This document shows, in pieces, positions 55,301-64,000 of a stretch of DNA of 64,000 nucleotides (positions within the stretch are counted from its first letter, which is position 1; every line of letters starts with the position of its first letter). Location: the NCBI RefSeq assembly GCF_016862575.1, contig NZ_BONF01000031.1, positions 62,001 through 126,000 of the forward strand, in the 5' to 3' direction. The translations under genes were made by a program, and so were the position numbers. The notes under the pieces were generated by a model. That model had not been told where the DNA came from, did no database searches, and saw only the letters and a program-made list of their open reading frames with translations. The DNA is from Catellatospora bangladeshensis (GTDB lineage: Bacteria > Actinomycetota > Actinomycetes > Mycobacteriales > Micromonosporaceae).

Positions 55301-55900
55301 GGCAAGGTCAACCCGCTGGCGCTGGAGGAGTTCGCGGCGCTGGAGGAGCGCTACAAGTTCCTCTCCGACCAGCTGGAGGACCTCAAGGCGACCCGCCGTG
55401 ACCTGCTCACCGTGGTCAAGGACGTGGACGACCGCATCCTGGAGGTGTTCACCACCGCGTTCGAGGACACCGCGCGGGAGTTCCAGGTGGTGTTCCCGAT
55501 CCTGTTCCCGGGCGGCGAGGGCCGGCTGGTGCTGACCGACCCGGACAACATGCTGACCACCGGCGTCGAGGTCGAGGCGCGCCCGCCGGGCAAGAAGATC
55601 AAGCGGCTGTCGCTGCTGTCCGGTGGCGAGCGCTCGCTGACCGCGGTGGCGATGCTGTGCGCGATCTTCCGCGCCCGCCCCAGCCCCTTCTACATCATGG
55701 ACGAGGTGGAGGCGGCGCTCGACGACGTCAACCTCGGCCGCCTGATCACCCTGTTCCAGGAGCTGCGCTCGCGCAGCCAGCTGATCATCATCACGCACCA
55801 GAAGCGCACCATGGAGGTCGCCGACGCCCTGTACGGCGTGACCATGCGCAACGGTGTCACCGAGGTGATCAGCCAGCGACTGAGGAGCGAGACCGAGTGA
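52361..55900 (+). CDS. smc: Chromosome partition protein SMC
   Basis: The 1179-residue protein organises and segregates the chromosome. The N-terminal head has [12 protein letters not shown] and the Walker A loop [23 protein letters not shown]. Two long coiled coils (residues ~165-500 and ~650-1000) flank a hinge ([22 protein letters not shown]). The C-terminal head carries [14 protein letters not shown] and [13 protein letters not shown]. GTG 52361 begins [14 protein letters not shown]. ScpA/B are not in the window. The next gene overlaps by four bases. Confidence 0.97.
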   Translation: [1179 protein letters not shown]

Positions 55901-56496
55901 GGCGCAAGCCTGCCGAGGCACTGCTGATCGACTTCGACGGCGTGCTGCGGCACCACGACGCGGCCGCGTACGGCGACTTCGAGGCCCGTCACGGGATCGC
56001 GCCCGCCGCGCTGCTCGCCTCCGGCCTGGAGTGGGCGCGCCAGCTCCCGGCGATCACCGGTCACCTCACGCGGCAGCAGTGGCTGGACTCGATCGGCGAG
56101 CACACCGGCGCGTCGGCGGCGGCGCTGGCCGAGTGGGACGCCTACCGCGGCTACGTCGACGAGACGGTGCTGGCGTTCGTGCGGGAGGCGCGCGCGGCCG
56201 GGCGCCGGGTCGGGCTGGCCACCAACGCCACCGACGATCTGCACGACGACCTGGCCCGGTTCGGGCTGAGCGACGCCTTCGACGCGGTGTTCTCCTCGGC
56301 GGACATGGGCGTGCACAAGCCGGCCAAGGAGTACTTCAGCCAGGCGTGCCGCACGCTGGAGACGCCGCCGTCGCTCTGCCTGTTCGTGGACGACACGGAC
56401 CGCAACATCCGCGGGGCACGCGCCGCCGGTCTGCTCGCCGCGCGGTGGAACGGCCCGGACGATCTGCGCTACCTTCGCGGCGCGCTGGGGCTGTGA
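55897..56496 (+). CDS. HAD-superfamily hydrolase
   Basis: The 199-residue protein starts VRRKPAEALLIDFDGVLRHHD with HAD motif I (DFDGV). Motif II is VGLATNATDD, motif III is the Lys in GVHKPAKEYF, and motif IV is CLFVDDTDRNIRGARAAGL. It should be a phosphatase or dehalogenase-type hydrolase; its substrate is unknown. GTG 55897 overlaps the smc stop (GTGA), so it is translationally coupled to smc. Confidence 0.9.
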   Translation: MRRKPAEALLIDFDGVLRHHDAAAYGDFEARHGIAPAALLASGLEWARQLPAITGHLTRQQWLDSIGEHTGASAAALAEWDAYRGYVDETVLAFVREARAAGRRVGLATNATDDLHDDLARFGLSDAFDAVFSSADMGVHKPAKEYFSQACRTLETPPSLCLFVDDTDRNIRGARAAGLLAARWNGPDDLRYLRGALGL

Positions 56497-56782
56497 GCGC
56501 AGCGGCACACTCTGTGACGAGTGGACTGTTGTTCGTGAAACTTTCTCCCGCGATGTGAAACGGGTTCGGCCCGGTGACAACCCGGTGGTCAGGCTGCGCG
56601 TGACTACTACCGGACCGTGGTGATCACCGACCCGGAACCTGGCCCGTCCCGGCAAGCCGCCATCACGCGGCGTGTCGATGGACTCTCCACGTTCCACCCT
56701 CTCCGGCCTGCCGAGAGAGCGGTTTCCGCCGGAGCACCGCGACCCCCGAGATCAGCAGGTTGTTCCGGCGAGAGGAGCGGCG

Positions 56783-57472
56783 ATGACGTCGTCGCTGGTA
56801 GTGGACCGCGTGACGGTGGAGTACACCGCGGGCGCGCCCGTGTTGCGCGACGTGTCCGTGGCGGCGGCCGCGGGGCGGATGCTCGCGGTGACCGGCCCGT
56901 CCGGCGCGGGCAAGAGCACGCTGCTGCGGGCCATGGCGGGGGTGCTGCGGCCGGTCACCGGCGCGGTCGCCGTCGACGGCAGGCCGCTGCGGGACCGCGA
57001 CGACGCGGTGTCCCGCCGGGTGGTGCTGATCCCGCAGGACAACGGCCTGGCCACCATCCTCACCGCGAGCGAGAACGTGCAGGTCGTGCTCGTCGCCAAC
57101 GGCTTCTCCCCGGAGGACGCGCGCCGCGCCACGGCCGAGTCGCTGGAGCAGGTCGGGCTGTCGGCCCAGGCGGGCCAGCTGGTCGAGGAGCTGTCCGGCG
57201 GCCAGCAGCAGCGTACGGCGATCGCCCGCGGCCTGGCCCTGTCCGGCGCGGTGCTGCTGGCCGACGAGATCACCAGCGAGCTGGACGCCGCGAACCGCAC
57301 CAAGGTGCTGGAGCTGCTGCGCGCCGAGGCCGACCGGGGCGCCTGCGTCGTGCTGGCCACCCACGACCTGGAGGCCGCCGCCGCCTGCGACGCCGAGCTG
57401 CACCTGCTCGACGGCGCCGCCGAGCTGGTCCGCGCATACGCGTCGGCGCCGGTCACCGCTTCCGGGTCGTAG
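56783..57472 (+). CDS. ABC transporter ATP-binding protein
   Basis: The 229-residue ATPase has Walker A GPSGAGKST, Q-loop VVLIPQDNGLATIL, signature EELSGGQQQRTAIARGLAL, Walker B AVLLADEITSELDA and the H-loop ATHDLE. It belongs to the MacB/LolD-like group that pairs with FtsX-type permeases. GAGAGGAG precedes ATG 56783. Two large FtsX-like genes and a second ATPase follow. Confidence 0.93.
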   Translation: MTSSLVVDRVTVEYTAGAPVLRDVSVAAAAGRMLAVTGPSGAGKSTLLRAMAGVLRPVTGAVAVDGRPLRDRDDAVSRRVVLIPQDNGLATILTASENVQVVLVANGFSPEDARRATAESLEQVGLSAQAGQLVEELSGGQQQRTAIARGLALSGAVLLADEITSELDAANRTKVLELLRAEADRGACVVLATHDLEAAAACDAELHLLDGAAELVRAYASAPVTASGS

Positions 57473-57621
57473 CCACGACACAGCAGTCGTGGTCTGCGGA
57501 CTCTGCTCGTCCCCCGCCGGAGCCGCGCGGCCCGTAGCCGACGCCACGGCACCCCCATACCGCCCGACCGGGCCGCCCGACACGCGACCGGCCGGTAGAA
57601 CGTCCCGAGAGGTGGCACCAC

Positions 57622-60600
57622 ATGCTTCGCTTGGTGCTCGGCGTGCTGGGCAGCCGCCGCAGCCAGGCCGTCACGCTGGCGGTGCTGGCCGTGCTCGCGG
57701 TGGCCGCCGGCACCGCGGCGCCGCTCTACGCCACCGCGGCCGACAAGGCCGCCGTCGCGGCGGAGCTGCGCTCGGCCACGGCGCTGGAGCGGGCGGTCAC
57801 CTTCACCGCCGAGGTCGCCGTGGAGGGCGGACACGCGTCCGCCGTCGAGTCGCTGCGCGCCCAGGCGCTGGAGAAGATCGGCGACCACGGCCTGACCGAG
57901 ATCATCGGGGCGTTCGTGCCCGGCACGGTGACCGCGGGAGCCGGCGAGACCGGCGAGACCGGCCCGGCGGCGAACGCGGTGCAGGCCCCGGTGACCACCC
58001 GCACCGGCGTCTGCGCGCACCTGGTGATCACCGGCGCGTGCCCCGCCGGGCAGGGTGAGGTGCTGCTCAGCGAGGCGACCGCGCAGCGCCTCAAGGTCTC
58101 CGCCGGCAGCGAGCTGAGCTTCGACCCCGACCTGGCCGAGAAGCCCGTCACGCTGCGCGTGTCCGGCGTGTACGACCCGGCGGCGGCGCTCGCCGCGAAC
58201 GACCCCTACTGGGCCGGGCGTGACGACCTCACCCCGCAGCCGCTGCGCGTGTCGAACCCGATGTTCACCGCCGAGTCCACGATCGACACGCTCGGCGCGA
58301 CGCGGGTCCGGGCCACCGTCGACCTGGTCGCCGACGCGACCTTCGGCGCCGACGACGTCGACCGGCTGTCCGGGGCCCTGCCCACCGCGATCGGCCTGCC
58401 CGGCACGATGATCTCCAACGGCCTGCCCCGGCTGCTGCGGCGCATCCAGGAGGCCCGCGAGGTGCTCGGCCTGGCCGCGCCGCTGGGCGCCGCGCAGCTG
58501 CTCGTCGTCTGCTGGTTCGTGCTGCTCATGGCCGTCGGGTACACCGCCGCCGAGCGCCGCGGCGAGCTGGCCCTGGGCCTGCTGCGCGGCGTGCCGCCGC
58601 GGCACCGCGCCCTGCTGGCCCTCGGCCCGACTTCGCTGGTGCTGCTGGTGGCCGCGCCGTTCGGCGTGCTGCTGGGCTGGGTGATGGTGCGCCTGCTGAC
58701 CTGGGCCACGTTCGCCCGCGCGCAGGAGATCATGCTGGACCGCACCGCGCTGCTCGCGGCGGGCGGGACGCTGCTGGTCGTGATGGCCAGCGCGGCGATC
58801 GCCGAGCGGCGCGCGCACGGCGGCTCCCTGGTGGAGGCGCTGCGCCAGGTGCCCACCCGGCGGCGGGGCAAGGTCGGGCTGACCGAGCTGGCCGTGGGCG
58901 TGGTCGCGCTGGCCGCGATCGGGCAGTCGCTGGCCTCCGGCGACCAGACCGGCGGCCTGCCGTTGCTGGTGCCGCTGCTGCTGGCGATCGTGGTCGGCCT
59001 GCTCACCGCCCGCCTGGTCCGGCGTGCCGCGACCGCGTACGGCGCCTCCCGGCTGCACCGCGGAAAGCTGGCCCCGGCGCTGGCGGCGTTGCAGGTGGCG
59101 CGGCGGCCCGGGGCCGACCGGCTGGTCGCGCTGACCGTGGTCGCGGTGGCGCTGGTCGGATACACCGTGAGCGCCTGGGACGTGGCCGCCGGTGCCGCCC
59201 GCGAGCGGGCCGAGCTGACCCTGGGCGCGCCACGGGTGCTGACCGTGTTCGCCGTCTCCCGGCCCGCGCTGGTGGACGCGGTCCGCCGCGCCGACCCGGA
59301 GGGGGCCTGGGCGATGGCCGCCACCCGGCAGGAGCTGACCGACGGCACGCTGATCGGGGTGGACAGCGAGCGGCTCGCCGCGGTCGCGAGCCCGGCCGGC
59401 GGCACGTCCCCCGCCGACCTCGCCGCGCTGCTGCGGATGCCCGGCGGCGACGCCGTGACCGTGGCGGGCGGGGCGCTGGAGTTCGACGTGGACGTGGTCG
59501 ACGACTCGCCGAACCCGATGCGGGTGACGGTGGCGCTGGTCGGGCCGCGTGGCGAGCCGGTCACCGGCCGCCTGGACATCCCGATGACCCTCGGTAGGGC
59601 CAACCACCGTCTGGAACTGCCGGAGTGCGCCACCGCGCCGGGCTGCCGGCTGTTCTGGCTCAGCTTCCCGCGCTCCCCCGACGGGCTGCACCTGCACCGG
59701 CTGCGCCAGCTCGGCCCGGACCGCACCCTGCTGGAGGGGCAGGCGATCGCGGCGGCGTCGCGCTGGCGGCCCCGGTTCGGCACCGAGCCCGAGGTGACGG
59801 TCATCCCCGGTCCGGACTACGTGTCGCTCTTCTACCAGCCGGCCGATCCGCGGTTCATCAGCACCGACATCCGGCTGCACGTCAACGACGCGCCGATGCC
59901 GCTGCCGGTCGTCGCCGCGGGCCCGCCGGCCCTGGCGCACACCAGGGACCTGCGCGCGGCCAAGGTGCTCGCGTCCGTCGACATGCCGGTGGACGCCCGC
60001 CGGGTGATGCCTGCGCTGCCGGGTGTGCCGGGCGAGGGACTGCTGTTCGATCTGCCCACCGCCGATCGGCTCGGCGACTCGCGGGACAACTCGGCGCAGC
60101 TGCAGGTCTGGCTGAGCGCGACGGCGCCCGCCGACGCGGTCGACCGGCTGCGCGCCAGCGGGCTGGTGCCGGTGGGCGACGAGACGGTGGCCTCGCTGGC
60201 CGCCCGCTACCGGGAGCAGGGCGCGGGGCTGGCGCTGCGGCTGCACCTGGCCGCCGCCGTGCTCAGCGTGCTGCTGGTCGCGCTCGCGACGATGGTGCTG
60301 GCCGCGACCGACCGGCGCAACCGTGCGGCCGAGCTGGCGGCGCTGCGCCTGCAGGGTATGCCCGCCCGGGTCGCCGCCCGGTCCGCCCGCATCGGCAACC
60401 TCGCCATGATCCTCATCGCGGTCCCGGTCGGCGCGCTCACCGCGCTGGCCGCCTGGGCGCTCAGCGGACCCGCGCGCACGATGCTGACCTCGTCCGGTGA
60501 TCTGGCACCGCCCGGCCCGGACCAGCTGGTGGTGCTGCCCGCGGTGCTCGCGGCGGCGGCCGTGCTGGTGGCCGCCGCACTGCTCGCGGGCCGCTCGCTG

Positions 60601-60729
60601 GTCCGCGTGACCACCGTGGGCAGGTCCGCCCGCGACGACGGCGGCGGCCCGGCCGGGCCTCCCGCGCAGACCACCGGGGCGGACCAGACCGGTGCCCGAC
60701 CCGAACGGAAGCAGGAGGTGGCCCGGTGA
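57622..60729 (+). CDS. FtsX-like permease, large
   Basis: The 1035-residue protein begins with a helix (VTLAVLAVLAVAAGTAAPLYA), a ~260-residue outside domain containing paired cysteines (TRTGVCAHLVITGACPAGQGEVLL), helices in the middle (residues ~290-500), a second outside domain with CATAPGCRLFW, and four helices at the C-terminus with the FtsX-like LAALRLQGMPARV segment. It is expected to couple ATP use to export or extraction of an extracytoplasmic substrate. Its stop overlaps the next permease (GTGA). Confidence 0.9.
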   Translation: MLRLVLGVLGSRRSQAVTLAVLAVLAVAAGTAAPLYATAADKAAVAAELRSATALERAVTFTAEVAVEGGHASAVESLRAQALEKIGDHGLTEIIGAFVPGTVTAGAGETGETGPAANAVQAPVTTRTGVCAHLVITGACPAGQGEVLLSEATAQRLKVSAGSELSFDPDLAEKPVTLRVSGVYDPAAALAANDPYWAGRDDLTPQPLRVSNPMFTAESTIDTLGATRVRATVDLVADATFGADDVDRLSGALPTAIGLPGTMISNGLPRLLRRIQEAREVLGLAAPLGAAQLLVVCWFVLLMAVGYTAAERRGELALGLLRGVPPRHRALLALGPTSLVLLVAAPFGVLLGWVMVRLLTWATFARAQEIMLDRTALLAAGGTLLVVMASAAIAERRAHGGSLVEALRQVPTRRRGKVGLTELAVGVVALAAIGQSLASGDQTGGLPLLVPLLLAIVVGLLTARLVRRAATAYGASRLHRGKLAPALAALQVARRPGADRLVALTVVAVALVGYTVSAWDVAAGAARERAELTLGAPRVLTVFAVSRPALVDAVRRADPEGAWAMAATRQELTDGTLIGVDSERLAAVASPAGGTSPADLAALLRMPGGDAVTVAGGALEFDVDVVDDSPNPMRVTVALVGPRGEPVTGRLDIPMTLGRANHRLELPECATAPGCRLFWLSFPRSPDGLHLHRLRQLGPDRTLLEGQAIAAASRWRPRFGTEPEVTVIPGPDYVSLFYQPADPRFISTDIRLHVNDAPMPLPVVAAGPPALAHTRDLRAAKVLASVDMPVDARRVMPALPGVPGEGLLFDLPTADRLGDSRDNSAQLQVWLSATAPADAVDRLRASGLVPVGDETVASLAARYREQGAGLALRLHLAAAVLSVLLVALATMVLAATDRRNRAAELAALRLQGMPARVAARSARIGNLAMILIAVPVGALTALAAWALSGPARTMLTSSGDLAPPGPDQLVVLPAVLAAAAVLVAAALLAGRSLVRVTTVGRSARDDGGGPAGPPAQTTGADQTGARPERKQEVAR

Positions 60730-63700
60730 CGGCGCTGCTGTGGGCGATGGTGCGGGCGCGGCGCGGCCTGGCCGTCATCACCCTGGTGCTCACCGCGGCC
60801 GCGGCCGCGGCGGCCGCCGCGGGGCCGCTCTACCAGCAGGCGGCGACCCGGTCGCTGCAGGAGGTGGAGGTGAGCGCCGCGACCGTCGCCGAGCGGGTGG
60901 TGTCGGCGCAGAACAGCGAGCCGCAGTGGCGCGACCAGACCCCCTCGTCGCTGCCGTACGTGCCCGGCTTCCAGACCGTCGAGGGCCGCGTGCTGGACGG
61001 GGTCGCCTCCGGCGAACTCGACCGTACGCAGGCGTTCGTGGCCTGGCGCAGTGGCATGTGCGAGCACCTGGTGATCGTCAAGGGCCGGTGCGCCACCGGC
61101 GAGCGCGAGGTCGTGCTGCGCACGGACACCGCCGACCGGATCGGCGTGCAGCTGGGCCGCGACATGGAGCTGACGCCGCCCGCCACGACCGGCCCGGACG
61201 ACGGCGCGCAGCCGCTGCGCCTCACCGTGGTCGGCTTCTACCAGCGCCCGGCCGGGGACGACCCGTACTGGGCCGACCGCGAGCCGCTGGTGGGCCAGCG
61301 CATACCGGCGGTGTTCGCCACCGAGCGCACCCTGGCCGCCGCCCGGCGGGACACGGTGCGCACCGTCGACCTCATCGCCACGCCCGCCGCGTTCGCCGAC
61401 ATGGACACGCTGCGCGCCGAGCTTGAGGACGCCGAGGCGGAGCTGGAAGCGGGCGGGTACAACGCCGACAGCGACCTGCCCGAGCTGCTGAAGCGGCTCG
61501 ACGAGGGGACGGCGCAGCTGGGCTCCAGCCTGCTGCTGGCGGCCGTGCCGCTGGTGCTGCTGTGCTGGCTGGTGCTGTTCATCGCGGTCGCCGGGGGCGT
61601 CGAGCAGCGCCGCGGCGAGCTGGGGCTCACCGCGCTACGCGGGGTGCCCGCGCGCACCCGGTGGTGGCTGGCCACCGCGGAGACGGCGCTGCCGGTGCTG
61701 ATCGCGATCGTGCCCGGCTACCTGATCGGGTACGCGGTCACCACGGCGCTCGCGCTGACCGTGCTGCCGGGCGCCCCGCTCGTGGAGCCGGAGGTCACCT
61801 CCGTGGTCTACACCGCCGTCGCGGTGCTGGGCGCGCTGGCCGCGGGCATGCTCGCGCAGGTGCGCGCACTGACCACCCCGGTGCTCGGGCTGCTGCGCCG
61901 CGCCAGGGTGCGCAGGCGCCGCGGCCTGGTCGGCGGCATCGAGGCGATGGTCGGCGCGCTCGCGCTGGTCGCCGGATACCAGGTGGCCGTGTTCGACGGG
62001 GACTCCGCGTCGGGCGGCATCGCCCTGCTCGCCCCGCTCTGCATCGGGCTGGGCCTGGGCCTGGTCGCCGCGCGCCTGATCGGGCTGCCCGCCGAGCGGC
62101 TCGGCCGCCGGGCGCTGCGCAAGGGCCGCCTGCGCACCGGGCTGGCGGCGCTGACCCTGGCCCGGGGCGGCGGCACGCACTGGATCGTGGTGCTGCTGAC
62201 GGTGGTGTTCGGCCTGCTGGGCTTCGCGCTCGCGGCCGGTGACACGGCCGGGCAGGCGTGGGAGCAGCGGGCCGAGGTGCAGATCGGCGCGGACCGGGTG
62301 CTGTCGGTCGCGCCGCTGCCCGCGACGAGCCTGGTCAGCGCGGTCCGTGCCGCCGACCCGCAGGGCCGCTACGCCATGGCCACCATGAAGATGAACGTGA
62401 ACAGCGAGACGGCCCTGCTGGCGGTGGACAGCTCGCGGCTGGCCGCGGTGGCGCTGTGGCCGCAGGCGTACGGCACACTGCGCCCTGAGGAGGCCGCCCG
62501 GCTGCTGAAGCCCGCTCCTGTGACGTCACTGGAGCTGCAGGCGGCCGAGGTCGACGTGACCGTCACCCTCGACGCGCTCGACGCGGACGCCACCGTCGGC
62601 CTGACCCTGCGCCTGGCCACCGCGCAGGGACGCCAGTCCCAGGTGCGCGTCGACCGGCTGCAGCCCGGCACCCATCAGTATCGGGTGAAGACCGAGGTCT
62701 GCGCGCAGGCGCCCTGCCGGCTCAAGCAGGTCTCGATCGACCACTTCACGCGCGGGCGCTACCGGTTCGACCTGACCGTCGGCGACCTGCGCGACCCCTC
62801 AGGCCGGGTGCTGGTCGCCGCCGCCGCGCTGGCCGGGCACCACTGGCGGCTGCCGGAGACCAGCGCCGCCCGGCCGGTGCCCGAGGTCGGCCCGGCCCCG
62901 GCGGGACTGCGGATCCGCGTGGACACCACGGTGACGCCGGACCTGCGGGTGTTCCCCGACACCGCGCCCGAACGGCTGCCCATGGTGGCCGCGGGCCGCC
63001 TGCCGGACGTGCTGCTCGGCTACGGCGGCACGGTCCGGCTGCCGGTGGAGCGGGCCGGCACCATGAACCTGGTGCCACGGCACGGCGCCCAGGGCGCCCT
63101 GGTCGACCTCGAGTACGCCGACATGCGCCTCAACCAGGAGGGCGACGCCCCCGACCCGGAGGTGTGGCTGGCCGCGGACGCGCCCGCCGACATCGTGTCG
63201 CGGCTGGAGGCCAACGGGCTGAACGTGCTGTCGGAACGGACCGCCGAAGGCCGCTGGCAGCTCTACCGCGAGCAGGCGCCCGCGCTGGCGCTGTGGTTCC
63301 TGGCCGCGGCCGCGTTCACCGGCGTCGCGTTCGCCGCGGGCGGGCTGCTGGTCACCGCCGTGCTGGAGCGCGGTCACCCCGACGAGGGGCTGGCCGTGCT
63401 GCGCGGGCAGGGCGTGCGAGGGCGCGTGCTGCGCGGCGCCGCACTCGGCGGCCGGTTCGCGATCGTGCTCACCGGCACCGTGATCGGGCTGCTCGCGGCG
63501 GCCGGATCGTGGGTGCTGGCCCGCGGGGTGGTGCCCGTGTACGCCGACGGCGGGTTCGCCCCGACCGGCACCCGGCTGCCCGGGGTGGCCAGGCCGTTCC
63601 TGGTGCCGCCGCCGGACCTGCCCAGCCCGATGATCGCGCTGCCGATCGCCGTGGCCGTGCTGGTCCTGTTGACAACGTGCCTGCTCGCCACGAGAGTGGC

Positions 63701-63731
63701 CGCCCGGGTGAACGAGGGAGCGACGTCGTGA
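60726..63731 (+). CDS. FtsX-like permease, large, paralog
   Basis: The 1001-residue protein mirrors the previous gene: the N-terminal helix [19 protein letters not shown], an outside domain with [25 protein letters not shown], middle helices ([17 protein letters not shown]), a second outside domain ([17 protein letters not shown]) and C-terminal helices ([15 protein letters not shown]). Both share the C-x-HLVI-xx-G-x-C pattern, so this pair probably forms a heterodimer. Translation is coupled at both ends. Confidence 0.9.
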   Translation: MTALLWAMVRARRGLAVITLVLTAAAAAAAAAGPLYQQAATRSLQEVEVSAATVAERVVSAQNSEPQWRDQTPSSLPYVPGFQTVEGRVLDGVASGELDRTQAFVAWRSGMCEHLVIVKGRCATGEREVVLRTDTADRIGVQLGRDMELTPPATTGPDDGAQPLRLTVVGFYQRPAGDDPYWADREPLVGQRIPAVFATERTLAAARRDTVRTVDLIATPAAFADMDTLRAELEDAEAELEAGGYNADSDLPELLKRLDEGTAQLGSSLLLAAVPLVLLCWLVLFIAVAGGVEQRRGELGLTALRGVPARTRWWLATAETALPVLIAIVPGYLIGYAVTTALALTVLPGAPLVEPEVTSVVYTAVAVLGALAAGMLAQVRALTTPVLGLLRRARVRRRRGLVGGIEAMVGALALVAGYQVAVFDGDSASGGIALLAPLCIGLGLGLVAARLIGLPAERLGRRALRKGRLRTGLAALTLARGGGTHWIVVLLTVVFGLLGFALAAGDTAGQAWEQRAEVQIGADRVLSVAPLPATSLVSAVRAADPQGRYAMATMKMNVNSETALLAVDSSRLAAVALWPQAYGTLRPEEAARLLKPAPVTSLELQAAEVDVTVTLDALDADATVGLTLRLATAQGRQSQVRVDRLQPGTHQYRVKTEVCAQAPCRLKQVSIDHFTRGRYRFDLTVGDLRDPSGRVLVAAAALAGHHWRLPETSAARPVPEVGPAPAGLRIRVDTTVTPDLRVFPDTAPERLPMVAAGRLPDVLLGYGGTVRLPVERAGTMNLVPRHGAQGALVDLEYADMRLNQEGDAPDPEVWLAADAPADIVSRLEANGLNVLSERTAEGRWQLYREQAPALALWFLAAAAFTGVAFAAGGLLVTAVLERGHPDEGLAVLRGQGVRGRVLRGAALGGRFAIVLTGTVIGLLAAAGSWVLARGVVPVYADGGFAPTGTRLPGVARPFLVPPPDLPSPMIALPIAVAVLVLLTTCLLATRVAARVNEGATS

Positions 63732-64000
63732 AGAACTCCAGCCTGACCGGCCTGGCCGTGGTGTGCCGCCGGGTCGTGCACATCTACCGCGCCGAGGGCG
63801 GTGACGTGGTCGCGCTGGCCGGTGTCGACCTCGACATCGCGCCGGGGGAGCGGGTCGCCCTGGTCGGCCCGTCCGGCTCCGGCAAGTCCACCCTGATCGC
63901 GCTGCTCGCCGGGCTGATGCGGCCCAGCGCGGGCCGGGTGCAGATCGGCCTGGTCGACATCGGCCGGATCAGCGAGGCCGAGCTGGCCCGCCTGCGCGGC
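63728..64000 (+). CDS. ABC transporter ATP-binding protein, 5' part
   Basis: The first 91 residues, [20 protein letters not shown] on, include [43 protein letters not shown] with Walker A. The gene continues beyond the window. Its GTG overlaps the permease stop (GTGA). The ATPase is of the MacB/LolD type ([18 protein letters not shown]). It is the second ATPase in the cluster. Confidence 0.93.
   Translation, partial: MKNSSLTGLAVVCRRVVHIYRAEGGDVVALAGVDLDIAPGERVALVGPSGSGKSTLIALLAGLMRPSAGRVQIGLVDIGRISEAELARLRG

Noticed and set aside
51848-55921. 1357-residue open frame antisense to smc
   Set aside because: It is the complement of the high-GC smc coding sequence; its Leu/Gly/Arg-rich protein has no domains, and smc is unmistakable on the plus strand.
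1-64000. CRISPR array, prophage or insertion sequence
   Set aside because: No regularly spaced direct repeats, transposase, integrase or phage genes were seen; repeats are short palindromes without coding capacity.

Overview
The window is very GC-rich DNA from an actinobacterial chromosome. Several features point to Actinobacteria: many GTG starts, F420 genes (npdG, cofC), a SepIVA/DivIVA-like protein, an HU protein with a long Lys/Ala tail, a type A RNase P RNA, and gene order recalling Mycobacterium (RNase H/phosphatase-panB-nadE-glnA2; FAH-ndgR-leuCD-hupB-ppk-cofC-gpsA-ddl-DUF3515-thiL-rpmB-yloV-recG-rsmD-coaD-sepIVA-DUF177-rpmF-rnc-mutM-smc). The short palindromic repeats resemble those I associate with Micromonosporaceae. 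The family assignment is inference; the phylum is secure.

Layout. 1-16 kb: the 3' end of a bifunctional RNase H/phosphatase, an RNB exoribonuclease, an H1-like basic protein, a zinc/cation exporter, small envelope proteins, RNase P RNA (minus strand), a TSUP transporter, F420:NADPH oxidoreductase, panB, nadE, glnA2 and a DUF350 protein. 16-24 kb: a conserved DUF protein, an FAH-family hydrolase, tRNA-Gln(CUG) and tRNA-Glu(CUC), three paralogous tiny membrane proteins, a DUF3352 protein, then ndgR divergent from leuCD. 24-37 kb: hupB, a polyphosphate pair (CYTH-CHAD protein overlapping ppk), a cold-shock-like protein, cofC, plsC-gpsA, a PLP lyase, ddl, a small Lrp-type sensor with DUF3515, thiL, a GNAT enzyme and rpmB. 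37-49 kb: yloV-like DAK protein, recG, an LPXTG-anchored surface protein, rsmD-coaD, sepIVA, DUF177-rpmF-rnc, a PIG-V-like membrane protein and mutM. 49-64 kb: two adjacent TIM-barrel glycosidase-like proteins (GH114-like and spherulin-4/GH135-like), a secreted CAP protein, a 64-aa coiled-coil protein, smc with an overlapping HAD gene, and a four-gene ABC/FtsX-like export locus cut by the window end.

The most unusual content lies between the genes. Three families of palindromic elements are each bounded by GATC at both ends and keep an exact or near-exact length: 61 bp (4 copies), 67 bp (3 copies) and 75 bp (3 copies). A fourth family of nested palindromes (about 54-57 bp, 4 copies) sits at gene 3' ends; two copies are translated into C-terminal tails and one of these supplies the stop codon. 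The 61-bp element also takes part in an apparent ~370-bp tandem duplication with a family of 60-66-aa single-helix proteins. Many genes have a TANNNT box 6-8 nt upstream of ATG/GTG and no Shine-Dalgarno sequence, which suggests leaderless transcripts.
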